Source: Burhinus oedicnemus (Eukaryota; Chordata; Aves; Charadriiformes; Burhinidae). From it: a stretch of DNA of 64,000 bases. The notes beneath the pieces were generated by a model. That model worked only from the letters and a program-made list of their open reading frames with translations. It did not search any database and had not been told where the DNA came from. This document shows, piece by piece, positions 1 through 11,300 of this stretch; the stretch's first letter is position 1, and every line of letters starts with the position of its first letter. A program made the position numbers and the translations under genes. The stretch covers positions 586,987 to 650,986 of the forward strand of contig VFFE01006620.1 of assembly GCA_008921705.1 (NCBI GenBank), in the 5' to 3' direction.

Positions 1-130
1 CTGTCTTCATCTCGACCCATGAGTTTTTTCGTCTTATTTTCTCCTGCTGTCCTGTTGAGGAGGGGCAGTGAGAGAGCAGCTGGGTGGGTGTCTGACTGCA
101 GTCCAAGCTCAATCCATCTCAGAGGGTTAG
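1..130 (+). mobile_element. Fragment of an avian LTR-type interspersed repeat (tentative)
   Basis: The first bases read as a 'CTCGACCCATGAG' block, then a T-rich stretch, then 'CCTGTTGAGGAGGGG' and 'GTGAGAGAGCAGCTGGGTGGG'-like sequence. This order matches my recollection of a repeat widespread in bird genomes that I associate with the downstream part of an endogenous-retrovirus LTR. The window edge cuts it off, so no left boundary, TG start or target duplication can be seen. An open frame at 19-240 crosses it but has no recognisable protein. The family assignment is recall, not a search; it could be another old repeat. Similarity fades after about base 130. Confidence 0.35.
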
Positions 131-844
131 GCAGAGGAGCAGCTGAGCATACTTCAGCCCAGATCAGTGGGATCTATCACAGCCTTCACTCATCTTATGC
201 ACAGTGCCTGTACTTTGGGAGCAAGTCACTGTCAAGATAAGTCAGCAATACAGACAGAAAAACGTTTGAGTCAAAGGACTCTGCCTACTTAAGTTTCCTT
301 TTGAGCCCACTGTACACCTCACAATTGAGTAGTTTTGGCCTAAGGAGCATTTCTTTTCCTGAAATAATGGTAATTGCCTAAATCCTCTGCACTAAACCCC
401 TTAATGAAAAGTTGACTAGAAAATGAGAGTGATATCGTTTAAGCTAATTCATGCCACAGCTTATGGACTGAAGTAGGTGAGGACTTACGCTTCATTTTCA
501 CTCTTTCGTTTTCTTCTCGTAGGGAAAAACATGTTCTCTATTTATTTTTCTCCAAGTACTTCAGTACATTCTCTATGGCATTTCAGAAATAATTGGTAGC
601 AGTAACAGTAGATCTGTAAGATATTTTTGTGTCAGCACCAATTCCACCCCCTCCAAAATCAGTGAATCTGTTTCCTCTTGCAAGCCCCTTTTTTTCCTCA
701 AAACATTTGCTAAAATCTGTAAGTTCTTTGTTGAGCTACTTTGACAAACAAATGTTGTTATCCTTAATATAAATACAAGTTATATACAGTTTTCTGTTTA
801 ATTCTATGTATTGTTTTTACTCTGTACCCAGACAGACTTTTAAT

Positions 845-888
845 CTCTCTTTTTCTTTTTTTTTCTTTTTTTCCCTCTTTTTTTTTAA
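845..888. repeat. Pyrimidine (T/C) low-complexity tract
   Basis: A run of T with interspersed C over about 44 bases, with no purines on the plus strand. Long one-strand pyrimidine tracts are common in vertebrate non-coding DNA. A polypyrimidine tract can precede a splice acceptor, and an AG does follow near 892 (GCAG at 891-894), but no plausible exon continues from it. Confidence 0.8.
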
Positions 889-2118
889 TGCAGGACCACT
901 CGCAGAGCCAATTCTCATCAGATATAATATTCTCTGCCAGACTGAATGTGTTTAGGCTGTGATTGCTTTTGCATGGATCAAAAGGGCAGAAGGCCAAAGG
1001 GAGCCTAACTAACCCTTGTACAAGCACTAGGTATAGGGTCCTGTATTTCTTTGAAGTATGAAGTCCTTGTTGTAGTCCTCCTCTCTGCATTGCTTAAGAG
1101 GGCACAGAGAAGACACACATACCTCCCATCAAGCATACCATGGTAACTGCATGCTGCAGAGCTCTGAGAGACACTGTGCCAGCTGCAGGCACAATGCCAC
1201 GTGGACTTTTCTCTGGAGTAATGTTGCTGCTTACTGCCAATACCACAGAGCTGTTCCCTAAAGGCAGTTGCTACAGTACTCTCTATTTTTGTGTTTTAAG
1301 TGTGAGGTGATGGCTCTGTCTGTGTGAGTGAGTGGGAACCATGTGAATGTACATAGGAAATTATTCTCTTGGCTCTAGGGTAGCTGTTGAACAGGGTAAG
1401 TCCCAAAGGTTTGCATTTGTTTCTAATCAACAAAGTTTGCACTGTAATAAGAAACATAAGACACCCTCCTGCCACGGGCAAGGCTCATAATACACAGAGC
1501 TCACACACTGCTTTCAGTAGAACTGTTAAGAAAACAAGCTGAACAATGTTATACCTTGCTGGACAGTGTTATTATTTGACAGTGTAGTAAGTTACAAATG
1601 ACTTTAAGACTTCTTCCACTTCTTCCAAGACTTCTTTCTGTAACAAACTGGATCACAATAACCTTAGAAGTTTATCTTCTTCCTCTTCAAAAAAATGTTG
1701 TCAAAAAGAAAGGAAACATATGAGCCACATGGTACTCTCAGTATATGCCTCTTTTTTCTTCCTTAGCCATAATAATTTAGTTTCCACCAATGCCACCTCA
1801 GCAGAGAGAGAAAAGTTTCCAGGAACAGATAAAAGGGAGACCAGATTCCCAGCTATAACAAAGGAGAGCCTGCTTAAAAGTCAGCTGATTTTGACTGGGC
1901 GTAACCTTGATACTAGGATCCAGGGAAAGAAAATGTCAAACTGAATTTATTGGCCCCTGCCAAGGCATTCCCAAGGTCTGGCTGGAGTTGAAACAGCCCT
2001 GGCCTTCCACCAAGGGTTTTATCACTTTAAGGAAACAGATCAGTATCATTAACTTAATTTCTTCTAGTTTATTGAAATCAGTTCCACACCATGACCTTCA
2101 AGACAGGTGGATTGTGTT

Positions 2119-2171
2119 AAAAAAAAAACAAAAAACCAAAACCAAACAACCAAACAACAACAACAAAAAAC
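2119..2171. repeat. A-rich (AAAAC/AACC) simple repeat
   Basis: A homopolymer A run grading into CAAAA, CCAAA and CAACAA units. This is a typical degenerate A-rich microsatellite and could derive from an old poly(A) tail, but no source sequence is seen on either side. Confidence 0.85.
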
Positions 2172-3973
2172 ATCAAGGAAAGGAATTTGATGAGCCTTTA
2201 TTAAGTATTAGAAAGACAAAATATTTTGCCTCAAAATTTGTGTGCAACATGGGAATCCATCTATCTTTCATTAACTTACATAACTTTTTCCATTCAGAAG
2301 TATTTTTTTCCTAGCTCTTCTTGCTCATTCCCCCATGCCCTGCACTGTTCTTCTTCTCTTTTCTAGTTTCTAGAGTTTCTTTTTCTCTGCTCCATCTTTC
2401 CATGTTTTATCAGTTCTGAGAATTAGCCATACGGTGCTGCACAGAAGCATGATATTTAGGGACTATCAGTGAATTTAGTATGGAACTGATGGAAAAAAAC
2501 TCACATTAAAATATCAACCCTATGTCTTCACCAAGCTCTGAATAAGGCCCTGTTCATTGCATTTACAGCTAGCTTATATTGTCTTTCACTTGCTAAAACT
2601 TTTCTGTGGGTCTGCTTTGCTCACCACTTGATCTTGCTGATGGTTCTAATGAGAGGTCTTCCTTGCATTTAGGCAGTAAAATATCTGTAAAAGCTTGCTC
2701 AGTGAAATAATCTTTTCAACAGTATCTTTATCTCATGTGAGATATATGAGAATGTACCCCAAGTTAGAAAAGACCTAAGAATGACATACCCTGAAGAGAA
2801 ATTGAAATGGCTGGAAATGTTTAACTGAGAAAAGAGGCAAATACAAGAAGATATTGTAAGCATTTGAAAAATAATAAATTGTGTGAATGAATTGCATTGC
2901 AAGCTTCTGTTCATGATAGTCCATAACACAATAATGATGTGTATCTAATGACATTTAAATGCAGGAAGTTTCAAAGTGATACAAGATTTAAAAAAAAAAT
3001 CATGTAAGGCATAAGTACAGTGGGAAACAAAGACTCAGAAAAGCCAAAAATTTAATCAGATTCAGAATAAGATTGAATATTCATATGCATATCCGTAACC
3101 ATTTGATAACAACAAAAATGTGTCACATAATACAGATCAAGATTTCAACTGGTGTTGAAAAAAGAGAAGAGCTCTTTATACTCACATCTGCCTAACAGGT
3201 CTTTCTCAGAGCCTGCTTTCATGGCCACTAGTTCTCACCCAGTATGCCAGGTCCTGTTTTCTTTGAAGCTGAGTGATCTTACAAGTTAATGTGAGCACTT
3301 AGCACTCTTTTTCCCTGGATGTCATCAGTATATGCTTCTACTACTGTGCATTAGGAAAGTGAGGGGGGTAAAAATCAGCAGATTAGATTATAAACTGGTA
3401 TAAATAGTCTGATCTCAAGTGATGCTGGCTGAACAATATCTACGTGTACCAGGATCTGGCCAATAGCCTTCCTCAGTCAGTGCTGCCAGATGTCCTTCTT
3501 CATTTAAAGGTTATGAAGATATGTCCTTGCGGAGGGCATTTGTTCATGTGTGGAAGGACAGTGACTAGAGGAAGAGGTAGTAGGGACCTTATAGTTCCAA
3601 GAGAATAAATTGTGAGTTTTCTTATCTTCTGTGTTTCTGCTACTGAACTGTACCAAATATACTGCTGGAGTGCTGCTAACAGGCATGTTTTCAGAGGGTG
3701 CTCAGATTAAAACAAAGTCCCTGACTGCAAAAGCTATAATGGCATCTTGAAATCTCTGGACCTTAACTTTCCAGGGAAGATGTCGTGTTGCAAGAAGTGC
3801 TTCAGAAGACAACAGTTCCCAATCTCCAGATGTTCAACTCCTTTCAAAACGTATGCTGAGCTATCTCATGTTGAAATCTGAGGGGGAGGGAATTCTTCAG
3901 TTAGTTGTTATGTTGTTGTCAAGACAAGGCTGGAAGGACTAAAACTAAGGGAAAACAAAAGATCCTTCATCCT

Positions 3974-4028
3974 GAAAAAAAAAACCAAACCAAAAACAAA
4001 AACCAAACCAAACCAAAAGCCAAAAAAA
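3974..4028. repeat. A-rich (AAACC) simple repeat
   Basis: Imperfect AAACC/AAAAC units following an A run, ending in a second A run. It has the same character as the tract at 2.1 kb. No adjoining retroelement body was recognised. Confidence 0.85.
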
Positions 4029-4591
4029 TCCCTTTTAAAGGAATTACTCCATTAAATCATTTGAAACAGTGCCTCTGCCAGAGTCCACTCCCTTGTAGTA
4101 ACATAACTAGAATGATTCACTGAGTCAAGAGCTCAGAGGTTGCCAATAACCACTGTATTTCATGGGCTTTTCAGATTCAGTAGGAAATAGCAAATTAAAA
4201 AGTTAAAGCTGTTATACATGTGAGGCCTGCCACAGTATAGTGTAGGGAAAGGATCATATGTGCTTGCAATTTTGATGGCTTCAAAACATATTGTACTGAA
4301 AGAGGGTTCAAATGGTCTGTGGAAAAAAACAGTTCTTGTTGTACCTCTGTGTAATGCTCCCACACTGCTCTTACTGTGACTGTGATCTGCTTTTCTCTTC
4401 CCACCCCCGCAAAAAAAATATAACTTCAGATTGCTGGTAATGCCAGTCACATATAGCTTGTCCCTTTCCACTCCTTCCCTGAACCTGGAAATTAACAGGT
4501 GCAATAAGGGTGAAGGAGGGATCCTTTTAAAATTTTTGCTATAAATGCACCTGCACTTAGCTCACAACACAAAGTCCTTCAGAATCTAGTA

Positions 4592-4820
4592 TAGAATCAC
4601 AAAATAATTTAGGTAAGAAAGACCTCTGGAACTCCTGCAGCCCAGCCCCCTGATTAGCCCATGAGTAAATATTGAATTAGAGCGGGTTGCTCAAGGCTGT
4701 ACACAGTCAAATTTTGAATAGCTCCAGGGATGGAGACTTCACAACAATTCTGGGAACCTGTTCCAGTGCTGGACCACCTTTGCAAGGTGGTCCTTTTCTC
4801 TAATCAGAATTTCGTTTGCT
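4592..4820 (-). mobile_element. CR1 LINE 3'-end fragment (old)
   Basis: Read on the minus strand, this ends in the CR1-type terminus (TGATTCTA) and upstream encodes a degraded end of the ORF2 thumb/C-terminal region: 'ALEQVPRIVVKSPSLELFK' followed by 'TALSNPL'. The corresponding segment in the younger copies of this window reads '[13 protein letters not shown]', so family membership is secure. Frameshifts and substitutions make it one of the oldest CR1 pieces here. It is strongly 5'-truncated; the upstream edge near 4820 is approximate because similarity decays gradually. Confidence 0.85.
4771..4793. other. Perfect 10-bp inverted repeat with 3-base loop
   Basis: GGACCACCTT, then TGC, then AAGGTGGTCC: a 10-bp perfect stem with a 3-base loop, inside the CR1 fragment. 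The equivalent place in the other CR1 copies of the window does not show such a perfect stem, so it probably arose in this copy. No function is claimed. Confidence 0.7.
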
Positions 4821-6796
4821 TTTACAAGCCTGGAGAAGGAAACAGATCACTCTATTGCTTCCATATGCCCTGTTGGAAAGACCCCATGAAGGCCCCACTT
4901 ATTTTACATACTCTATAGGACTTCTGTTGGGCTTGTTTTCACTTTGTTCTATTTGCCTTCCCTTGCCTTCTCCACATTGCCAAACTTGACTCCCCCTCAG
5001 CACCTACAATGCCCCAATTTTGGGACTGAGATGCCGATGGCAATACATCTTGGTTCCAGAGCTGTTTCCCTGTGAAGGTCTTCAGAGCACTCCAGCCTTT
5101 GTTCCAAAGCCACAGCCTTTCTGACTGTTCTCAATCCCCTCACCAAGGGAGCAGGAACCTCTTACAAGATTAGGTGTTTACCCTGCTGCTTGTATTGGGA
5201 ATTCAGCAGGTATCTGGCTGGCATCAGGGTTTACATACTATACTCAGTTGTATGTGAAACCACTGCAAACTGTTTTCTTTACACCCTTCATTTACTACAG
5301 TTCAATACCGAGATGATGTTCTAGCCTTGATATTGTTCATTTGGGACATGCCACTCACCATTTAAATAAATAAATTTTAAAAAATCAGTTCTAATATACA
5401 GAAAAGTCCAAATTTCAGTTTTCAAATATGCCAAATAGTTGAATCTCTTTAATTAAGAGCAGCAAAAATAATTAGCACAGCAGGGAAGAGTGTTTTAATG
5501 TGCAGCTTTTAATTTTTTTGTTACCATTTGGCAATAGATTAGATGGGCTGGATGTCCTGGCTTAATAAGCCATTCTGGATAGGGAAAAAGTCTCAACACC
5601 ACTAATACTGCTCAGAACAACCTAAATCGTAGAGGGATCCTCAAATTTGGTGATTTCTGCCTTCATCTGACTATACTGGCTGCTCCAAAATGCATCATCA
5701 TAATCTGTGTATGAAACCAGACCTTATCAAAAACACAGTGAGGAGAAGAACCAGCTATCACTAACGTATGACCAATTGCTGTGAGAGTCAAATGTCTATT
5801 TTCTCCATTGAGGAAAACAATTCTTTCACCTTCTTGGGATGTGCTGTAACACATGCACATTGGACTTTGCTGCCTTTTCTGTTAGTCCCCTAAGCTCTGA
5901 ACTCTCCATACACATAAACACAGAGAGATTTGCTCTTTGTTTCCAAGCCACAAGCTTTCTATACAGTCGTTGATACTTCTGTGAGAGAACTAGAAGGACT
6001 TGAGAATACTGGAAGAAGAGCTCCTCAGGAGATTTACAGACTGTAATGATTTGTGCATAGGGAAACGTTTCTGGTTTTTGTTCCCAGCTTCATGTTTAGC
6101 ATGCTGGAGAAAGTTTGTCATTAAACAAAAAATAATAACAGCAACAAGAAGAAAAATGTATTTATGAATGGATGATCAAAACTTCTTTTATTAGGATGAT
6201 GGGCAGATCTCTCCCAACTCTCTTGCCTCAGAATGCCAAGCATTTAAATACACTTTCGTTATGAACATGTAGCACAAGGAGGTGAATCTGAACAGCAGGA
6301 GAGATCAGACTTATTCACCTCATTTTCTGTCCCTCCTATATGAGTCCAGGAATTCAGTCCTTTTCCTTTCTTGCAGTCTGCTGCACAATGACTTGCTATG
6401 ATAGTAAGGAATATGATACATTTGTCCCTAGAATGCAGCAGAAGAAAAGGAAAAATTCTGAGGAAATAAGGGATAGAGGATGGTTTGGAAAGGTCCTTGA
6501 AAATATTCATGTGTTAAAAATTTTATTTTGCAGTTAAATCATTCAAGTTTTCCTGCAGTAAACAATAAGCTTTCATTGCCTCCAAAAATGTCTTACTCCT
6601 GAAGGCATTACTTATGTGACACTCTACTGGTAGAGAATAGCAGGTGTTCGGAAAACTGTGCTTAGAAACCATTGAAGGTTAAATTCTCTGCTATATTTCT
6701 TCCCTTTTAAGACCACAGAGTTTACAGGGTGGAAGACAGTGAAAAAATCAAATACTTCTTATAGTCTGTTTTGTGTAATCACAAAGATAATTCACA

Positions 6797-6826
6797 AATA
6801 TACACACACATACATGCATGCATATG
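6797..6826. repeat. Short CA/TA-rich tract
   Basis: ATATACACACACATACATGC-type alternating purine-pyrimidine sequence of about 30 bases. A minor degenerate dinucleotide microsatellite. Confidence 0.7.
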
Positions 6827-8339
6827 GACATAGGTATATATTGAAAAACTCTGTTATAAAATAAATGGAACAAATGTTAGATCTATGGGTGAGAAAAATT
6901 GGTCCTGATTGTTTAGTTGTGTAACAGGATAGGAAATTAGACTGAGGCTGAGGTCCAACGACGAGGTAATTGAAGGCCTGTACCTTAGAAATGAGAGAAA
7001 TACAGGCAGAGAAAAGATGAATGAGAGAAGCCAGAAGCAGAACAGAAGGGGAATATTCTCTGAGTGTCTGTCAATTAGCAGAAGTGCCATTGCAACCCTT
7101 CAGTTATATAATAGCAAGGGCAGTGATGTTATATCACAGGAAAGATGTGATAAATAGACTAACTTGCTTATCTCTTAGTATTTTTCTTTTGTATTATTCC
7201 TGGATAAGAGAAGTCTGAGCGTAATATCTGTGGTTGTAAGAGCTACAGACATCTACTATTAGAATACATATCATTGAAAAATGCAGTATAAGATCTGGGA
7301 GAAAAGACACTGCATGAAGTATGTGTGGGGAAAAAAAAGACCAGATAGTTCACTGAACTGGAAGTGAACCTAGGAGTTATCATGGGGAAAAATCAACATA
7401 CTACACAGCTAAAGGAAACTCAAGGCACGTGGCTATCTTTACAGGGAGAATGAATATAAAGCAAAAGGATGTTGTATTTTTACTAATTGAGCCCACCTGA
7501 AATGCAGCAAGCAGCACTAATCACCATATCACAGACAAGATATCATCATTGAAAACAGCCCTGGAAAAGATCCTGAAACCAACAGGAGGATGACTACTAA
7601 CTTTAAGAGGTTTGGAAGCTTGTCTTAAGGTTAGAAAAAAAGTTTAAAATGGAACTGCAGAGTTTTTAAAATAGCTATGCTAAAAAAAATCCCGAATCAC
7701 CAACATTTCTTTATAGGAATTTAATTTAATTCTTAAATCCACTATTATTAGCTCATTTTGAAACTCTCTTTTCCTATCTTTGATGTGTTGCCAAAAATGC
7801 AGTCTTTATCTACTTTGTCTGCTGCCTAATGGACTGATGGTATGTCAAAAAACTTAGCTCCTTACAGATGGGCAAATTTTTTACAGGTTAGTTTGAAGCA
7901 CACTTCCTAGTTTTACCTTCTCCCATTTATAATAATTGATAGTATTGTAATAAAAATAAGTACTTCCTCAAACCAGTTGCTTGCAGTTTGTCAAAACTTA
8001 GAATTTGTGTTTTAATTTTCTTTGGGATGTTTATGAAAATTACTTTGGGTCCAGTATTGAACGGTAAGCTTAAATTATCTTTTAAGTTACTAAGCTTTCA
8101 AATTGAATATTTCTAGCATTATTCAAAGGCAGCTGAAATTATAAACTTAAATTTGACCCATTTATCAGTCTTACATATCAATCCAAATCTGAGTATGTAG
8201 GTGAAATGATTTTGAAAGTTTATAATTTCATAGTTCCTTTTCAAAACACATATATTTAAACTTTTCCCTTAATTCCTAACATGATGGGGATATCCACTCT
8301 TTTGTCATTACTAGACTGTAAATTCTAGAAAGTGAGGAT

Positions 8340-8357
8340 TTGGTATTTAAATACCAA
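8340..8357. other. Perfect 18-bp palindrome
   Basis: TTGGTATTTAAATACCAA equals its own reverse complement. It sits in AT-rich DNA with no gene nearby. No known regulatory site is assigned. Confidence 0.75.
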
Positions 8358-11300
8358 GTCAAGCAGCAAGAACTTGATATATTTTACTGACAAATCTAAC
8401 CAAATTGCTGATCAAAAAAATTTCAGATCACACAATATGTAATGTTAGGTTATCAATAAATAGCTGAAACAATATCTTTGCATGAAAGATGTGTTTATGT
8501 TTACAAGCTTCTCAGGCGATACAGCTCTGATCTAGAAAGCCTGTAATAAAACCTCCACAATTCTGGTTTTGTAGGATCTACAGCTTAAATTGGAATAGTT
8601 GGAAAACCTTCCTCCGAAAAATGTATGAGTGTTTTTTCTTTCCATTTCTTTTTTAGATAGCAAAACTAATTTTAAATTGCTTTCAAATGCTTGATATTTT
8701 AACTCTCTGGCAAGAAGCAAATTTTGAGAGGTACACCCTACCTCCCTGCTCCTGAATTCTGAACAGAACACTAGCAGAAAGATGGGGAAAATATCACCAT
8801 TGGGCCCAAAGAAATCGTAGTAAGTTACCCCAGACGAAAACTGAGTAATTATTCAGTCTTATTTAGAATAGTTTAAAATTTAGAAGTCTCTTATTTTGGA
8901 ACAGCTCTAGTTTTAACACTAACTTAGGAATAAAGCCAACAGTTGTGCTGTCGCATTTTTCCCCCTACACATGTTAATTAAGGTGTGTTTAACTCCCATC
9001 CCCAAGACCTACTCCCTCCATTATGAAACCAGTATTAATCTTCCTACAAAGTAGAAGATATTTCTGTGCCTTCAGCATGATGAGGAGAATTGATATGACT
9101 GATAGCAATCAGTTATTCACCCCTGGGTGAGAGAATTGGTAACAGAATGGCAAGTTAATGAAGAATTAAGTGTTAGATCTGGGATCAGGGAAAGATTTCT
9201 TCAGAGATTATTTAAAACATGTTAAATCTTTCCTCTGGCAACAGAATCACCACCTGAGTTGAAGGGGCATCAACAATGAGACTAAATCACATCTTCCACC
9301 TGCCAACTTTTCTCTCAAAGACTCCCATCAAGTCAGCACAAAAATATGCCACTGCACGTGGATGTTGTTCAGTTTCTAAAACAAATAAACACACAATCAA
9401 ATGTCTCCATCGTATAAAATACTGCAGACTGAAATCTCCACACCTGCTCATGCAAGCAGTGCTTTACTCTGAGTACAGCAGGTCGTCCAAGATGAGAGGG
9501 ATGGAGGTTTTGTGGCAGCACAGTTGTGGCTTCCAGCTCCTGTTATGTTGCTGGGGCTCTACTGAGGTCTCAGGTTAAGGCTCTAGATGTGGATTTCTCC
9601 TGCCTAGTGTCTCACATACTTCTTAAGCTTACTCTGGCTCTGTACACAGTTTTCCAAACATAGGCTCCTCAGACTAAGCCTCTGAGATGAGATGAAGTCT
9701 TCCTCTTAATCAGTGGTAGATGTTTTCAAAAGGAGATTTTCACCCCAGGAACCTCATGTTTAGCATGTACAGTTCAAGATCGCACACATATCTTACTGGG
9801 CACACAAAAACTGAAGTCCCCAAAAAGGTGGTCTCTTAGAAATTTTGACTTACATGGTCTGTAGGCTCCTATCCTCTCTTAATATAAAAGTTTACCTATG
9901 TTTTACTTTTTCTCACGTTGAAAGATGAATGAAGACTAAAGTTCAGAAATGTGGCAAGGAACAGAACAACTAAAAGCAAAGACCTGGATGCTTCCTAGTG
10001 TCTGAGGTCTAAATCCTGGTGTTAGTGAGTCCAGCACGCTATTTCTGTTTCTAGGAGACAGTTCCTATCCTCTCCCAAACAAAGAGGTGTAAATTCCAAA
10101 AGCCAAATTCCCAGAGTTTGGGATCCAAACAGAAGACAGACAAACAGAAAATAATCTGTCAAGACACTTGGCATAACATAATGCATGAGCATGGGAGCAT
10201 ATCTTTGGCATACGCCTTTACACATCAGGAGGAAAAAAACGTGAGAGGGCTGTTTTCAATGACTTATATAGAATTTCTCTTAGCTAAGGGCTACCTTGTT
10301 GCCTTGTCCCTCTCAGGCCTTCTTTAGGCAAAGACGGAGACAACCCAGAGTTGTACAAAACAATTCTTCTGGGGATCATGGGTGTGTTGGTACTGACAGT
10401 TACACCACCTTTGGCAACAAAACAGTGGGTTCCCCTTGGCATTTATCGCATTCGCTATGTATGCCAGCCACGAGATAGTATGAAGGGAATAGGAACATAA
10501 GGTTTTATTACTATTTTCCCTAATCTTCCTTTATTAGAGCAAATCCTCGTATTCTTAGGGATTAGGGTCAGGCAAGGTCTGTTGACCTCCCAGCCACACT
10601 TTTGCTGCTCTTTACACTAGGGCATAGAATATAAAATAAAAAGAAATTATTTGCACCCAAATCAGAGATTAGCCGTTAAATGGCTCAAAGTACCATATGC
10701 CAAATACAGTTTAGTGCCTGGTGAACAATTCCTGTGGGTGCTGCCCTTGGGACAGGCAAGTCACTGTCCTGACTCCCCTGGAGTCCACAAGCTTTCGATG
10801 GGAGAAGCAAAATAAGAGACAGCAGTCAGGGAACTGTGCTTCGGACCTTCTTCATCATGCCTGAAATCTCATTAAGTTCATTAGAGAAATGAGGTTTGGG
10901 GGTTTGACTGTGAGTTTTTTCTCTTCACAAACCACAAAGAGGCATGATTAACTGTTGGCTAGGCGGTCACTGCCCACAGCTAGAGTCTTCTTGACAGAGA
11001 ACATTGTCTGTATGGCACTCACTCAAACACAGCTTTGTTTAAATTTTCCATTCATCTCAGTGCAGTTGGTTAGTTAATTGTGTTTTGCAAGTGGCAATTT
11101 ACAGTTGGAGACAACACACTTTTTCCTGAACAGAAGTCACCTAACCTCAAGGCACTGTATTCAACTCTGATATATCTAGTATATTCAGCCTGTACAGTCT
11201 ATCCACAGTGATTAGTCTTGATTATTTCAAGCTTGTTTTATAGAGGTTCCAGGTTTCCTGAACCAGAAATTTCTCCTCAGGAGAAGACACAGTGTAGCAG

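Larger units (their letters stand above)
131..4591. other. Non-coding stretch, no gene seen
   Basis: AT-rich unique-looking sequence. It holds a pyrimidine tract (845-888) and two A-rich simple repeats (2119-2171 and 3974-4028), listed separately. The longest open frame (1907-2314) runs through the A-rich repeat and translates to Lys/Asn/Gln-rich low complexity, so it is not taken as a gene. No splice-bounded exon, RNA gene or retroelement was recognised. Confidence 0.6.

Noticed and set aside
1907..2314. 135-codon plus-strand frame
   Set aside because: Its centre is translated A-rich simple repeat (Lys/Asn/Gln runs) and the rest is unrecognised.
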